Positions 1 through 10,012 of a stretch of 43,362 nt of DNA are shown here, piece after piece. Location: contig NZ_NRJH01000032.1 in the NCBI RefSeq assembly GCF_003585925.1, positions 1-43,362 on the forward strand, read 5' to 3'. Within the stretch, counting starts at the first letter, position 1; each line of letters opens with the position of its first letter. Position numbers and translations under genes: made by a program. The notes beneath the pieces are model-generated. The model searched no databases. It was not told where the DNA came from and worked only from the letters and a program-made list of their open reading frames with translations. This DNA comes from Psittacicella melopsittaci (lineage in GTDB: Bacteria > Pseudomonadota > Gammaproteobacteria > Enterobacterales > Psittacicellaceae).

Positions 1-47
1 TTTTACTATCTAGGCTAGTTAAATGCCCACACAGATTGTCTGTTAAA

Positions 48-78
48 TTGTTAAAGAACTTTAAGCCATTCTTATGGC
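48..78 (-). promoter_or_regulatory. rrn leader antitermination site (boxB-like hairpin and boxA)
   Basis: On the minus strand a small hairpin (GCCAT, loop AAGA, ATGGC; 65-78) precedes AGTTCTTTAACAA (48-60), which matches the boxA consensus TGCTCTTTAACA. The following bases (to about 24) match the conserved rrn leader stretch ending CAATCTGTGTGGGC, known from E. coli upstream of 16S. BoxA recruits NusB-NusE (S10) so that RNA polymerase reads through the rRNA genes. The 16S gene should start a short way left of position 1. Confidence 0.85.
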
Positions 79-87
79 ACTTGGGAT

Positions 88-117
88 ATTATATATTATT
101 TTTATCCCACTTGTCAA
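88..117 (-). promoter_or_regulatory. rRNA operon promoter P2 (downstream)
   Basis: On the minus strand a perfect -35 TTGACA (112-117) and a perfect -10 TATAAT (88-93) are spaced by 18 bases. It lies about 85 bases downstream of P1, giving the tandem P1-P2 arrangement known from enterobacterial rrn operons. The predicted start near position 81 falls just before the boxB-like hairpin. Confidence 0.78.
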
Positions 118-172
118 ACCTTATTTATTCTTTATCCTGTTTAGCTTTTTGTTGTTTTCTACAACGCGGTCT

Positions 173-201
173 ATTATATGCATTTAAATAATTTAAGTCA
201 A
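173..201 (-). promoter_or_regulatory. rRNA operon promoter P1 (upstream)
   Basis: On the minus strand a -35 TTGACT (196-201) and a perfect -10 TATAAT (173-178) are separated by exactly 17 bases. The -10 is followed by a G+C-rich discriminator (AGACCGCG) that stands out in this AT-rich DNA and is typical of stringently controlled rRNA promoters. It fires leftward toward the boxA leader. The rRNA genes themselves lie outside the window. Confidence 0.82.
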
Positions 202-565
202 CAGTTCTTTGAAAAGAATTTACAGGATTCATCCTAAGCTCTTGAAAAATCATACAAATAATTTTCACCTAAATGATAGATTAAATTTTGATGTGTCGCA
301 TGAAGTATATAATTTTTTATTTTTCCCTTTATTTTCTAAGATTCTATAAAAACCTATATTAGGCTAATAATTTTAATAATTACACACATCAACTTAATTT
401 TTTTCTATGTGTGTAATCCTCTTATTTACTCTATTTATTTTTATTTCCCCTCTACCTCTTTCTGATTATATCTATGACCTCTATTATTATGTTTGAATCT
501 TTATAGAAAATTATTTGCTTAAGTACTTTTATTAATTTGGTTATTGGCAAGATTACGAAATAAAT
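202..565. other. non-coding region between rrn promoters and dld
   Basis: I see no coding region here. It is very AT-rich, with a pyrimidine-rich stretch around 415-475 on the plus strand. The part next to P1 would hold UP-element or Fis-type activating sequences if they exist, but I cannot assign sites. It contains one perfect inverted repeat, listed separately (379-417). Confidence 0.5.
379..417. repeat. perfect 11-bp inverted repeat
   Basis: ATTACACACAT (379-389) and ATGTGTGTAAT (407-417) are perfect inverted arms around a 17-base, T-rich loop. No T-run follows on either strand, so it is not a classical intrinsic terminator. It lies between the dld terminator and the rrn promoters. It could be a protein-binding site or an mRNA/DNA hairpin; the function is unknown. 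Confidence 0.5.
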
Positions 566-593
566 AAAACCCCTTCTAATCAGAAGAGGTTTT
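566..593 (-). terminator. intrinsic terminator of dld
   Basis: Read on the minus strand, AAAACCTCTTCT, loop GATT, AGAAGGGGTTTT forms a 12-bp stem with one G-U pair, followed by ATTTATTT. It starts 21 bases after the dld stop codon and would shield the rrn promoters downstream from dld transcription. Confidence 0.8.
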
Positions 594-614
594 ATTTATG
601 CTAATCATATTATA

Positions 615-2357
615 TTATTTATGATCGTGACCACAACCACAGCTTGAGTTACCCCAGTATTTTAATTTAGTTGTTTTACCAACACCTGGGTTGAATGAGT
701 TAGTTGGGTCAATATTTTTATAGTGGTTAACAAGAGGATCTTGAGCGTGATATAGGTGACCTACGTTGTGCTCAGCTGGATATTGAGCTCCTCTTGCTTT
801 TAGAGTTTCAAGAATTTCTTCTTCAACTGCTAAAGGATCAAGTGGTTTTTTGATAATGTAATCTTGGTGGAATACGTGACATAAGAAGTGTCCGTAATAT
901 AATTTACCTGCTAATTTAGCTTCAATTTCAGCTGGTAAATGCTCGAACCATTGATCATCATTTCTTCTTAAAGCAACGTCAATCGCACAGATTCCAACTT
1001 CTTTAGGGTGACATTCACGGTAACGAATTGCTGCACCAGCAATTGAGAAACGGTGTAATCCAGCAATTTTCGCTTCATGTGGAGTACATTTGAAGTAGTT
1101 GCCGTCTTTTTTATCACCTGTTGTGAAGTAGTTAGTTAACCATTTTTCCATATCATCAATCATATCATCACCAACAACTAGTAGTAAGTGGTGTTCATAT
1201 AATTTGTGATACTCTTCCATGTTTTTAGTAAGAAGATTTGGTAATAGAGCTGATAAACCTTGTAATAAACGATCTGAATTTGGAATACCAGGGATTTTAC
1301 CAATTGTTCTATCATAGAATGCTTTTAAAGCATATAGTTTTGGAATATATTTAGTACCAAATTTATCGATTACAAATAAAGTATCTTTACCATATTTTTT
1401 ACCGATATCATATGCTTCACGGTGAATGTACTCACCAGAAATTGGTAATCTACCATCAAATTCAGTTAATGCAGCACGACGAACGTCTGTTAATACATTA
1501 ATATCATTTGCCCCAATATAGAACATTTGAGTTTTCTTAGGTTTAGCAAATGTATCTAAACGTACCGCAAATACAGCTAAGTGACCTGCAGAACCTGATG
1601 CTTCTTTTAAACGCTCAGGGTCGTTGTTATAACGTGCAGGTGTGTCTTCGTCAACTAGAACAACTTTTTCTTTATAGTCAGTAGAAGAAGCACGTTTGCT
1701 ATTATCAACAATGTTTGAATCAGAGTAGTCACCGTTTTGTAATTTTTCTAGAATTACTTCTGGATCATTTGAACCAAAATCGATACCTAGGTTATTTACA
1801 AATTCGAACTCACCTTTTTCATTGATACGAGCATAACATGCATATTCAGTAAATGAAGGACCACGTTGTACTAATGAACCACCAGAGTTATTACATACCC
1901 CACCAATTACTGATGCACCAATACATGATGAACCAATTACTGAGTGTGGCTCTCTACCAATTTTAGCTAACTCGTCTTCTAGTTTATATAAAGTAGCACC
2001 TGATAAACATACTACTTGAGTTTGGTTATTAATAATTTTGAAATTATCAATTCTTAAAGTATTAATAACAATGTTTGGACGATCATAGTCGTCACCAAAT
2101 GGAGTTGAACCACCAGTTAAACCAGTATTAGCTGCTTGTGAAATAACAATTACATTATTTTCAGCCGCTAGTTTTACAACTTTGTAGTATTCAACTAATG
2201 TTTTAGGACGAACTACAGCTAGGGTATCACCTTCACCGTAACGAATACCTTTACGGAAACGAGCGTTTTCTGCTGCGTCAGTAATACAATGGCTTTTACC
2301 TACTACATCTTCGACTTTTCTTAAAAAGTCAGCATAATCTTTTTTATCAAAGTTCAT
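615..2357 (-). CDS. dld: quinone-dependent D-lactate dehydrogenase (FAD)
   Basis: This is a peripheral inner-membrane flavoenzyme that oxidises D-lactate to pyruvate and passes electrons to the quinone pool. It has 580 residues, against 571 in E. coli Dld. The FAD-binding (PCMH-type) domain shows NTGLTGGSTP at residues 77-86 and a glycine-rich flavin loop with ASVIGGVCNNSGG near 145-160. The C-terminal half matches the Dld membrane-binding/cap region (CHVFHQDY, AEHNVGHLY, NSFNPGVGKTTK). After the usual C-terminal GVGKT segment there is an unusual tail ending CGCGHDHK, not expected in the family. It is a single-gene unit with its own promoter (2544-2572) and terminator. The start ATG has only a weak ribosome-binding site. 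Family assignment is secure; the tail function is unknown. Confidence 0.96.
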   Translation of the reverse strand: MNFDKKDYADFLRKVEDVVGKSHCITDAAENARFRKGIRYGEGDTLAVVRPKTLVEYYKVVKLAAENNVIVISQAANTGLTGGSTPFGDDYDRPNIVINTLRIDNFKIINNQTQVVCLSGATLYKLEDELAKIGREPHSVIGSSCIGASVIGGVCNNSGGSLVQRGPSFTEYACYARINEKGEFEFVNNLGIDFGSNDPEVILEKLQNGDYSDSNIVDNSKRASSTDYKEKVVLVDEDTPARYNNDPERLKEASGSAGHLAVFAVRLDTFAKPKKTQMFYIGANDINVLTDVRRAALTEFDGRLPISGEYIHREAYDIGKKYGKDTLFVIDKFGTKYIPKLYALKAFYDRTIGKIPGIPNSDRLLQGLSALLPNLLTKNMEEYHKLYEHHLLLVVGDDMIDDMEKWLTNYFTTGDKKDGNYFKCTPHEAKIAGLHRFSIAGAAIRYRECHPKEVGICAIDVALRRNDDQWFEHLPAEIEAKLAGKLYYGHFLCHVFHQDYIIKKPLDPLAVEEEILETLKARGAQYPAEHNVGHLYHAQDPLVNHYKNIDPTNSFNPGVGKTTKLKYWGNSSCGCGHDHK

Positions 2358-2419
2358 AGTTTTACTTTTCTTAGATAAGTTACTTTTAATAAACTACTGT
2401 ATCAAGGTAACACTTAAAT

Positions 2420-2460
2420 AACTTAATTAATTATTTTAATGTTTTTGAAGTAATTAAGTT
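2420..2460. repeat. inverted repeat in the dld 5' leader
   Basis: AACTTAATTA (2420-2429) and TAATTAAGTT (2451-2460) are perfect 10-bp arms around a 21-base loop. It lies inside the predicted transcribed leader of dld, about 65 bases upstream of the start codon. It could be an mRNA hairpin or an operator. It is AT-only apart from one G/C pair per arm, so chance is not excluded. Confidence 0.4.
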
Positions 2461-2543
2461 CTCTGAGGAAATAAAAACTAAATTAACTCTTTTAAAATAA
2501 TTAATCTAGTTATTTACAAATTTCAATACAAACATTCCTTTAC

Positions 2544-2572
2544 ATTCTACGCCTTTCTTTAAAAATTGTCAG
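2544..2572 (-). promoter_or_regulatory. predicted dld promoter (gap 2358-2690)
   Basis: On the minus strand CTGACA (2567-2572) and TAGAAT (2544-2549) are separated by 17 bases, each one mismatch from the sigma-70 consensus. Transcription would start near 2537, giving a leader of about 180 bases before dld. The rest of the 2358-2690 gap shows no gene, only AT-rich DNA, the inverted repeat at 2420-2460 and a short palindrome (CACATT-A-AATGTG, 2644-2656). Confidence 0.6.
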
Positions 2573-2690
2573 AAAAATATTTTCTTTAGCTAATCTAACC
2601 CTTTGAATTACAATGATTTTATTTTCACCGTTATCTTAAATCACACATTAAATGTGAAAGAATATAACCTTATTTTTAAAAAAAATAAAA

Positions 2691-2717
2691 AAAGACTAAG
2701 TATTCCTACTCAGTCTT
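2691..2717 (-). terminator. intrinsic terminator of ispB-queH
   Basis: On the minus strand, directly at the queH stop codon, AAAGACTGAGTA, loop GGAA, TACTTAGTCTTT forms a 12-bp stem with a G-U pair, followed by a T-rich tail (TTTTATTTTTT). The left arm overlaps the last base of the stop codon. Confidence 0.85.
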
Positions 2718-3449
2718 TTATTCACAGTCATTTTTTTCTTTATTAAAGGTGTAATATTCAACCCCAATTTTTATCTTATCTTTACCTACTCTTTCACGGT
2801 AAGCATTAGTATCTCTGAGGCTATATACACACCCACAATATTCTTGCTTATAGAATTCTTCTCGCTTAGAAATTTGAATCATTCTTGATGATCCACCACC
2901 TTTACGCCAGTTAAAATCCCAATAATCCACATCATCGTATGGAGCTGCAGCACGAATACCAGATCCTGTAACCTGTTCAAAGTCTTTCCAACGACTTATA
3001 CCTAAACAACTTGTAAATAAGTCAAAACCATGATCATGAGCATATTTAGCAGTTACCTCAAAACGCATATCAAAGCATTCGGTACAACGACGCCCTCTTT
3101 CTGGATCCCATTCCATGCCTTCGGTACGTTCAAACCAGTCTTTACGGTTGTAATCTCCGTCTACAAAAGGGATGCCTAGTTTTTCAGCATAACGAATATT
3201 TTCTTCTTTACGAATAAGATACTCTTTTAAAGGATGAATATTTGGATTATAGAAAAAGATAGTAAAAGGTATTCCTGAAGCCATTAAAGCTTCCATAACT
3301 TCACCAGAGCAAGGAGCACAGCACGAATGCAGTAACAGTCTCTTTTTACCTTCAGGAAGAGTTAATTGTTTTCTCCCTGTCATGGTATCTAGTAAAGTTT
3401 TTACATTAACTGAATTTGTATTTGAATCTGTCATATTAATTTTATGCAT
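2718..3449 (-). CDS. queH: epoxyqueuosine reductase QueH (non-B12 type)
   Basis: This enzyme catalyses the last step of queuosine biosynthesis on tRNAs with GUN anticodons, reducing epoxyqueuosine to queuosine. It is the cobalamin-independent replacement for QueG. Diagnostic motifs are present: an N-terminal HSCCAPCSG with C43, C44 and C47, the central RCTECFDMR, and the C-terminal [13 protein letters not shown]. These are the cysteines expected to hold the Fe-S cluster and adjacent metal site. Length (243) fits the family, with about 35 extra N-terminal residues. The start codon overlaps the last 8 bases of ispB; an alternative ATG six codons in would avoid the overlap. Neither start has a clear Shine-Dalgarno, so translational coupling to ispB is likely. 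Confidence 0.92.
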   Translation of the reverse strand: MHKINMTDSNTNSVNVKTLLDTMTGRKQLTLPEGKKRLLLHSCCAPCSGEVMEALMASGIPFTIFFYNPNIHPLKEYLIRKEENIRYAEKLGIPFVDGDYNRKDWFERTEGMEWDPERGRRCTECFDMRFEVTAKYAHDHGFDLFTSCLGISRWKDFEQVTGSGIRAAAPYDDVDYWDFNWRKGGGSSRMIQISKREEFYKQEYCGCVYSLRDTNAYRERVGKDKIKIGVEYYTFNKEKNDCE

Positions 3450-4416
3450 ATCTATGAACGCTAAGATCCACTAGAGTCTCTAATGCTTCTTTAGCATCAC
3501 TTTCAGGAAAATCTGCAATTAGTTCTTTTGCTTTGGCTGCTTCTTGGAATGCACGTTCCATACAATAATTAAAACAGTCATGAGCTTGCATTCTTTCAAC
3601 AACTAGATCTAGCACTTCTAGACCTTTACGTTGCATAATAATATCTTCAACTAATTGTTTATCTTCACTTGTTCCTACTTCTCTAAGTCTAATTAGAGGT
3701 AGAGTTGGTTTACCTTCAGCTAAATCATCACCACGTGATTTACCTGACTCTTCTTTTGAGCTAAGATAATCGATTACATCATCTACTATTTGGAAGCCTG
3801 TACCAAGGTAAGAGCCAAATTTAGCTAATTTTTGCTGTAACTCGATGTCTTGAGGATATTTGAGCATAGCTACAGCGTGACAACAAACCTCAAATAATCT
3901 TGCGGTTTTACTATAAATTACATCAAAATATTTTTTCTCATTTATAGTAAGGTCACCTAAATTAATTAATTGTCTAACCTCTCCTTCTGCTATCACATTT
4001 ACAGCATCGGTATACAATGACATTAAAGAAGGATTTTCAAAGTGAGCAATTAACTGAAAGGCACGAGTATAGACAAAATCACCTACTAAAACTGCTGCTG
4101 GGTTATTATAACGTTTATTAGCTGTAGGTATACCACGACGCATTGATGAATCATCAACTACATCATCGTGCAGAATTGTCGCTGTATGAATTAACTCGGT
4201 TATAGCTGCTATTTTCACTCCTTGCTCTCTATCTATATCTAGAAGTCTAGCAAAAAGTAACGTAAGGATAACGCGAATTCGCTTACCACCAGAATTAATA
4301 ATATAAGATGACACATCATTAATTAAATCTATGTCACTTCTTGTATATTCTATTAGCTGCTCATTTACTTCGTTTAAGCCTTCTTCAACTATTGATATAA
4401 TGTTGTTTAAACTCAT
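3442..4416 (-). CDS. ispB: octaprenyl diphosphate synthase (polyprenyl synthetase)
   Basis: This trans-prenyltransferase extends farnesyl diphosphate with isopentenyl diphosphate to make the side chain of ubiquinone/menaquinone. It has 324 residues, essentially the same as E. coli IspB (323). It shows GGKRIR at 43-48, the first aspartate-rich motif ([13 protein letters not shown], with D84, D85 and D88), and the second (QIVDDVIDY) near 210. The gene is divergent from rplU-rpmA-obgE, the conserved gammaproteobacterial arrangement that separates IspB from the farnesyl synthase IspA. It is co-transcribed with queH downstream. The exact chain length of the product is inferred, not read from the sequence. 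Confidence 0.95.
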   Translation of the reverse strand: MSLNNIISIVEEGLNEVNEQLIEYTRSDIDLINDVSSYIINSGGKRIRVILTLLFARLLDIDREQGVKIAAITELIHTATILHDDVVDDSSMRRGIPTANKRYNNPAAVLVGDFVYTRAFQLIAHFENPSLMSLYTDAVNVIAEGEVRQLINLGDLTINEKKYFDVIYSKTARLFEVCCHAVAMLKYPQDIELQQKLAKFGSYLGTGFQIVDDVIDYLSSKEESGKSRGDDLAEGKPTLPLIRLREVGTSEDKQLVEDIIMQRKGLEVLDLVVERMQAHDCFNYCMERAFQEAAKAKELIADFPESDAKEALETLVDLSVHRYA

Positions 4417-4530
4417 ATTATTTCATTTTGTGATTAGCGTAAAGTTTTAATTAGTCCTTATTTGTTGATAAGGTTTTCCAAGCTTCCATTATATAAGAAA
4501 TTTTAAGTTTTTTATATATTTAAAATTTTA

Positions 4531-4559
4531 TTGCACTTTTTGCAATCTTGTTATATAAT
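4531..4559 (+). promoter_or_regulatory. predicted rplU-rpmA promoter
   Basis: TTGCAC (4531-4536) and a perfect TATAAT (4554-4559) are spaced by 17 bases. The same TTGCAC-17-TATAAT form occurs upstream of aroQ. Transcription would start near 4566, leaving about 190 bases of leader before rplU. I found no equally clear promoter for the divergent ispB in the 4417-4530 stretch. Confidence 0.6.
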
Positions 4560-4595
4560 AATTGCGATTTTTTAAAAAACACAATTCTGCATCGC

Positions 4596-4664
4596 ATAAG
4601 GATTGTAAATAAGAAGATCTAGAGATCTTCTATTTTTTCTGTTTAAGATAAAACAATATCCTTA
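4596..4664 (+). promoter_or_regulatory. structured rplU leader with terminator-like hairpin
   Basis: Inside the predicted rplU leader AGAAGATCT (4612-4620) and AGATCTTCT (4623-4631) are perfect inverted arms, followed by ATTTTTTCT, which looks like an intrinsic terminator. It is enclosed by a second pairing: ATAAGGATTGT (4596-4606) with ACAATATCCTTAT (4652-4664), interrupted by a 2-base bulge. The layout suggests transcription attenuation, possibly by ribosomal protein L21 in the manner of other r-protein leaders. That mechanism is inference. Confidence 0.5.
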
Positions 4665-4758
4665 TATACATTAATTAAATTGAGTGCATAGCTAGACAAA
4701 GATCAACTATTAGATACTCAGAAAATGTAGATGCAAATCATTTTGGAGCATTATTTAA

Positions 4759-5064
4759 ATGTACGCTGTAATCAGAACAGGCGGTAAACAATACCGTGTA
4801 ACTGAAGGACAAGTTCTTTCAGTAGAAAAATTAGATGCTAATGGTCAAGTTACTTTTGACGAAGTTTTATTAGTTGCTAATGGTGACAATGTTACTATCG
4901 GTACTCCTGTAGTAGCTGGTGCTAAAGTAACGGCTGAAGTAGTTGAACAATACCGTGGTGAAAAAGTACGTATTGTTAAATTCCGTCGTCGTAAACACTC
5001 TTTAAAACAAGCTGGTCATCGTCAATATTTAACTAAAGTAAAAATTACTGGTATCGAAGCTTAA
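4759..5064 (+). CDS. rplU: 50S ribosomal protein L21
   Basis: L21 is a component of the large ribosomal subunit that binds 23S rRNA together with L20. Its 101 residues compare with 103 in E. coli. The family signature is intact: [14 protein letters not shown] at the N terminus and the basic segment [12 protein letters not shown] followed by [17 protein letters not shown] at the C terminus. A GGAG about 10 bases upstream supports the start. It forms a two-gene unit with rpmA (43 bases downstream), preceded by a structured leader and closed by a terminator before obgE. Confidence 0.98.
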   Translation: MYAVIRTGGKQYRVTEGQVLSVEKLDANGQVTFDEVLLVANGDNVTIGTPVVAGAKVTAEVVEQYRGEKVRIVKFRRRKHSLKQAGHRQYLTKVKITGIEA

Positions 5065-5107
5065 TTTTTAATTATATAATCGATACAAACATTGGAGAAA
5101 GAAACTT

Positions 5108-6843
<1,736 letters not shown>

Positions 6844-6879
6844 TCTTTGTTTCTCAGATAAATAATTTAATTAATATTT

Positions 6880-6912
6880 GCCCAATAATGCAGTTACATT
6901 ATTGGGCATTCT
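6880..6912 (+). terminator. hairpin/terminator after obgE
   Basis: GCCCAATAATG (6880-6890), loop CAGTTA, CATTATTGGGC (6897-6907) is a perfect 11-bp stem. The tail is only ATTCTT, so termination may be partial. The next gene's ribosome-binding site (GAGG, 6916-6919) follows at once. Confidence 0.6.
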
Positions 6913-6924
6913 TGTGAGGACTAT

Positions 6925-7665
6925 ATGATCCAAGAATATGAAAAAATATTTAATCACTTAAAAGAGATTACTCAGAGCTCTAGTCCACTTAAAACGGCTT
7001 ATAACTATAATGCTTACAAAAATAATTCCGATTATCAGCTAGTAAATCAAGCGGTAATTGCCCGTGATAAAAATTTTGTTATAGGTACAGGTGAGACTAT
7101 CTACTGGAATTTACCTAAAGACATGGAAAACTTTAAAAATGACACCCTTAATAGCATAGTTATTATGGGACGTGTTACTTTTAATTCCTTTCCTAAAGAC
7201 AAGTCGGGTTGTTATCTTACCTTAAAAGATCGATTAAATATTGTAATTAGTCGTAACGCGCAAGAATATTACAAAGAAAACTTAAATAATACTAAATTTA
7301 AGCAGAATTTATTCTTTGTTGAAAGCCTAGAACAAGCTCATTTGCTCTCGCTACTGATTTTTACTCAAGATCAAAGTGTAAAAGCTTTAGAACAAAGCTT
7401 TGCACTAAAACCAGGATTAATCTCTACTATAGGTGGAGAAAGAGTCTATTTAGAGTCTTTAGATAAGGAAAATGTCCTAATCCCTTTAACTGACTTAATC
7501 CTTACTGAAGTAGATTTAGTTCTTGATACTAATGCCGAATGTAAAAAGTTTATCTTCAATGAAAAGGATTATCAAGAGAATTATAATTTACAACAAACAT
7601 TTAATGGAGCAGGAGAAAATAGTGCTTACGTTAAATGCATTAAAAGACATCTAAAACTTGTGTAA
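6925..7665 (+). CDS. folA: dihydrofolate reductase family protein, enlarged
   Basis: This probably reduces dihydrofolate to tetrahydrofolate with NADPH. The DHFR core begins near residue 42: VIARDKNFVIGTG (cofactor/substrate strand), then YWNLPKDMENFKNDTL with D66 in the place of catalytic Asp27 of E. coli FolA. Next come IVIMGRVTFNSFP (NADPH loop), LKDRLNIVISRN, STIGGERVY (the GG-x-x-x-Y motif) and LILTEVDLVLDTNAE. Length is 246 residues, while E. coli FolA has 159. The extra material is an N-terminal region of about 40 residues and an insertion around 125-160. GAGG 5 bases upstream of ATG supports the start. It stands alone between obgE and pnp. An intact active-site Asp argues for a working enzyme, but divergence leaves room for another pterin or nucleotide substrate. 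Confidence 0.8.
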   Translation: MIQEYEKIFNHLKEITQSSSPLKTAYNYNAYKNNSDYQLVNQAVIARDKNFVIGTGETIYWNLPKDMENFKNDTLNSIVIMGRVTFNSFPKDKSGCYLTLKDRLNIVISRNAQEYYKENLNNTKFKQNLFFVESLEQAHLLSLLIFTQDQSVKALEQSFALKPGLISTIGGERVYLESLDKENVLIPLTDLILTEVDLVLDTNAECKKFIFNEKDYQENYNLQQTFNGAGENSAYVKCIKRHLKLV

Positions 7666-7688
7666 ATTATCAAAAATCAGGGTATAAT
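7659..7688 (+). promoter_or_regulatory. predicted pnp promoter
   Basis: A perfect TATAAT (7683-7688) preceded by GGG lies 18 bases after TTGTGT (7659-7664), overlapping the end of the folA-like gene. Transcription would begin near 7695, giving a pnp leader of about 140 bases. The -35 is weak (4 of 6). Confidence 0.55.
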
Positions 7689-7716
7689 ACACACATACTT
7701 TTTTTACTTTAACCCT

Positions 7717-7811
7717 TAGTAACTATCAATACTACCTATTTTTATAGGGCAACGAATTAAGTGGTGATTTTGGCATACTCCTTAATTCGTTGTAGCCATT
7801 GGTAGTTACTA
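7717..7811 (+). promoter_or_regulatory. long nested hairpin in the pnp leader
   Basis: The outer arms TAGTAACTA (7717-7725) and TAGTTACTA (7803-7811) enclose a perfect 12-bp stem, CAACGAATTAAG (7750-7761) with CTTAATTCGTTG (7781-7792). The structure ends 21 bases before the pnp start codon. In E. coli the pnp leader forms a long stem cut by RNase III, after which PNPase degrades its own message. This structure could serve the same autoregulation, by inference. Confidence 0.6.
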
Positions 7812-7832
7812 TAATATTTAGGTTACAAATAA

Positions 7833-9944
7833 ATGCTAAATACATATGTAAAGCAAGTTAAATATGGTAAACATACTTTAACTTTAGAAACTGGATCTTT
7901 CGCACGTCAAGCAACTGGTGCTGTATTAGCTACGATGGATGATACATCGGTTTTAGTAACAGTAGTTGCAAAAGCAAAAGTAAACGAAGGTCAAGATTTC
8001 TTCCCTCTTACAGTTAACTATATTGAAAAACAATATGCTGCAGGTAAAATCCCTGGTGGTTTTTTAAAGCGTGAAGGTCGTCCTTCAGAGAATGAAACTC
8101 TTGTAGCTCGTCTTATTGACCGTCCTATTCGTCCTTTATTCCCAGAAGGCTTTTTCAATGACGTTCAAGTAGTTGCTCAAGTAGTTTCATCAAATACTGA
8201 AGTTCCTGCAGATATAGTTGCAATGATCGGTTCATCAGCGGCTTTAGCTTTAGCTGGTATTCCTTTCAATGGACCAATTGGGGCTGCACGTGTAGGTTAC
8301 ATTAATGGCGAATATGTATTAAACCCTACAACTTCTGAAATCAAACAATCAGATCTTGACTTAGTTGTTGCTGGTACAGAAAGTGCTGTATTAATGGTTG
8401 AATCAGAAGCAAAAGTACTTACCGAAGAACAAATGTTAGGTGCTGTTGTTTTTGGTCACGAACAACAACAAGTTGTAATTAACGCAATTAAAGAGTTTGC
8501 TGCTGAACATGGTAAAGAAAAATGGGATTGGCAAGCTCCTGCAAAAAACGAAGAATTAATTGCAAAACTAGAACAATTAGCTAAAGCTGATATTGAACAA
8601 GCTTATACAATTGTTGAGAAACAAGTTCGTTATAACGAAATTGATCAAATTAAAGAAAGAGTATTAGCTACTTTAAAAGAAGAGTTAGCTGAAGGTGAAG
8701 AACTAAACGAAACTGAAGTTCTTAACCTACTCCACGAAATCGAATATCACGTAGTTCGTAAAAATATTCTTGATGGTAAACCTCGTATTGACGGTCGTGA
8801 CTTTACTACAGTACGTCCACTAGATATTAAAGTTGGCGTTTTAGCAAGAACGCACGGTTCTGCGATCTTTACTCGTGGTGAAACTCAATCTTTAGGCGTT
8901 GTTACTTTAGGTACTAAACGTGACGCGCAATTAATCGAAGATCTTACAGGATCTTTTGAAGACCAATTCTTATTCCACTATAACTTCCCTCCATTCTCAG
9001 TTGGGGAAACAGGAATGATTGGTTCTCCTAAACGTCGTGAAATCGGTCATGGTCGTTTAGCTAAACGTGGGGTATTAGCAGTTCTTCCTTCACAAGAAGA
9101 ATTCCCTTACACTATTCGTGTAGTATCAGAAATCACAGAGTCTAACGGTTCTTCTTCAATGGCTTCGGTATGTTCAGCTTCATTATCATTAATGGACGCT
9201 GGGGTACCATTAAAAGCTCCTGTGGCAGGTATTGCTATGGGTCTAGTTAAAGAAGGTGATCGTTTCCAAGTACTTTCAGATATCCTAGGTGATGAAGACC
9301 ATTTAGGTGATATGGACTTCAAAGTAGCAGGTACAGATAATGGTGTTACTGCTCTACAAATGGATATTAAAATTGAAGGTATTACCAAAGAAATTATGGA
9401 AATTGCTTTAGCACAAGCGAAACAAGCAAGATTACATATTCTTTCTTCAATGAAAGAAGCTATTACAGCTCCACGTGAAGATATTAGTAAATTTGCGCCA
9501 AGACTAACAACCTTTAGCATTAATAAAGATAAGATTAAAGATGTTATTGGTAAATCAGGTGTTACTATTAGATCTATTATCGAACAAACAGGTGCTGAAA
9601 TCGATATTAATGATGAAGGTTTAATTACTGTTGCTTCACCAGATAAAGATAAATCTGATCTAGCTATCAAACTTATTAAAGGTATTGTAGCTGATGTAGA
9701 AGCTAATAAAGTTTATCTTGGTAAAGTTTCTCGTATTATCGACTGCGGTGCAATCGTTTCAATCTTAAATGGTAAAGAAGGTCTACTTCACATTTCAGAA
9801 ATCTCTAAAGAACGCTTAAAACACCCTTCAGATGTATTAAGTGAAGGTCAAGAAGTTAAAGTTTTAGTTACTGATGTAGATGAGAAATCAGGTAAGTTTA
9901 AACTTTCACTGAAAAAAGCAGTTAATTTAGAAGTTAGCGAGTAA
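7833..9944 (+). CDS. pnp: polyribonucleotide nucleotidyltransferase (PNPase)
   Basis: PNPase is a phosphorolytic 3'-to-5' exoribonuclease, trimeric and part of the RNA degradosome in many gammaproteobacteria. Its 703 residues compare with 711 in E. coli. Two RNase PH domains (about 1-215 and 310-540) flank an all-alpha linker; the second contains [31 protein letters not shown] domain follows ([20 protein letters not shown], near 555-610), then an S1 domain ([28 protein letters not shown], here described as residues about 625-695). The usual upstream gene rpsO is absent. The ribosome-binding site is poor. The leader contains a nested hairpin suited to RNase III/PNPase feedback, and a strong terminator follows the stop. 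Confidence 0.97.
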   Translation: MLNTYVKQVKYGKHTLTLETGSFARQATGAVLATMDDTSVLVTVVAKAKVNEGQDFFPLTVNYIEKQYAAGKIPGGFLKREGRPSENETLVARLIDRPIRPLFPEGFFNDVQVVAQVVSSNTEVPADIVAMIGSSAALALAGIPFNGPIGAARVGYINGEYVLNPTTSEIKQSDLDLVVAGTESAVLMVESEAKVLTEEQMLGAVVFGHEQQQVVINAIKEFAAEHGKEKWDWQAPAKNEELIAKLEQLAKADIEQAYTIVEKQVRYNEIDQIKERVLATLKEELAEGEELNETEVLNLLHEIEYHVVRKNILDGKPRIDGRDFTTVRPLDIKVGVLARTHGSAIFTRGETQSLGVVTLGTKRDAQLIEDLTGSFEDQFLFHYNFPPFSVGETGMIGSPKRREIGHGRLAKRGVLAVLPSQEEFPYTIRVVSEITESNGSSSMASVCSASLSLMDAGVPLKAPVAGIAMGLVKEGDRFQVLSDILGDEDHLGDMDFKVAGTDNGVTALQMDIKIEGITKEIMEIALAQAKQARLHILSSMKEAITAPREDISKFAPRLTTFSINKDKIKDVIGKSGVTIRSIIEQTGAEIDINDEGLITVASPDKDKSDLAIKLIKGIVADVEANKVYLGKVSRIIDCGAIVSILNGKEGLLHISEISKERLKHPSDVLSEGQEVKVLVTDVDEKSGKFKLSLKKAVNLEVSE

Positions 9945-9957
9945 TTAGCTTATAGAA

Positions 9958-9994
9958 AGAGACACTAACAATGGTTAGTGTCTCTGATTTTTTT
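9958..9994 (+). terminator. intrinsic terminator of pnp
   Basis: AGAGACACTAAC (9958-9969), loop AATG, GTTAGTGTCTCT (9974-9985) is a perfect 12-bp stem followed by GA and a run of T. Confidence 0.92.
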
Positions 9995-10012
9995 CACAAA
10001 AATAAAAAATCT

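Noticed and set aside
2644..2656. Palindrome CACATT-A-AATGTG as a CRP site
   Set aside because: CRP half-sites are TGTGA...TCACA; here the half-sites face the other way and the spacing is wrong.
9107..9670. 187-codon open frame antisense to pnp
   Set aside because: It lies wholly inside the conserved second RNase PH, alpha and KH region of pnp and has no recognisable domain; codon-bias shadow.
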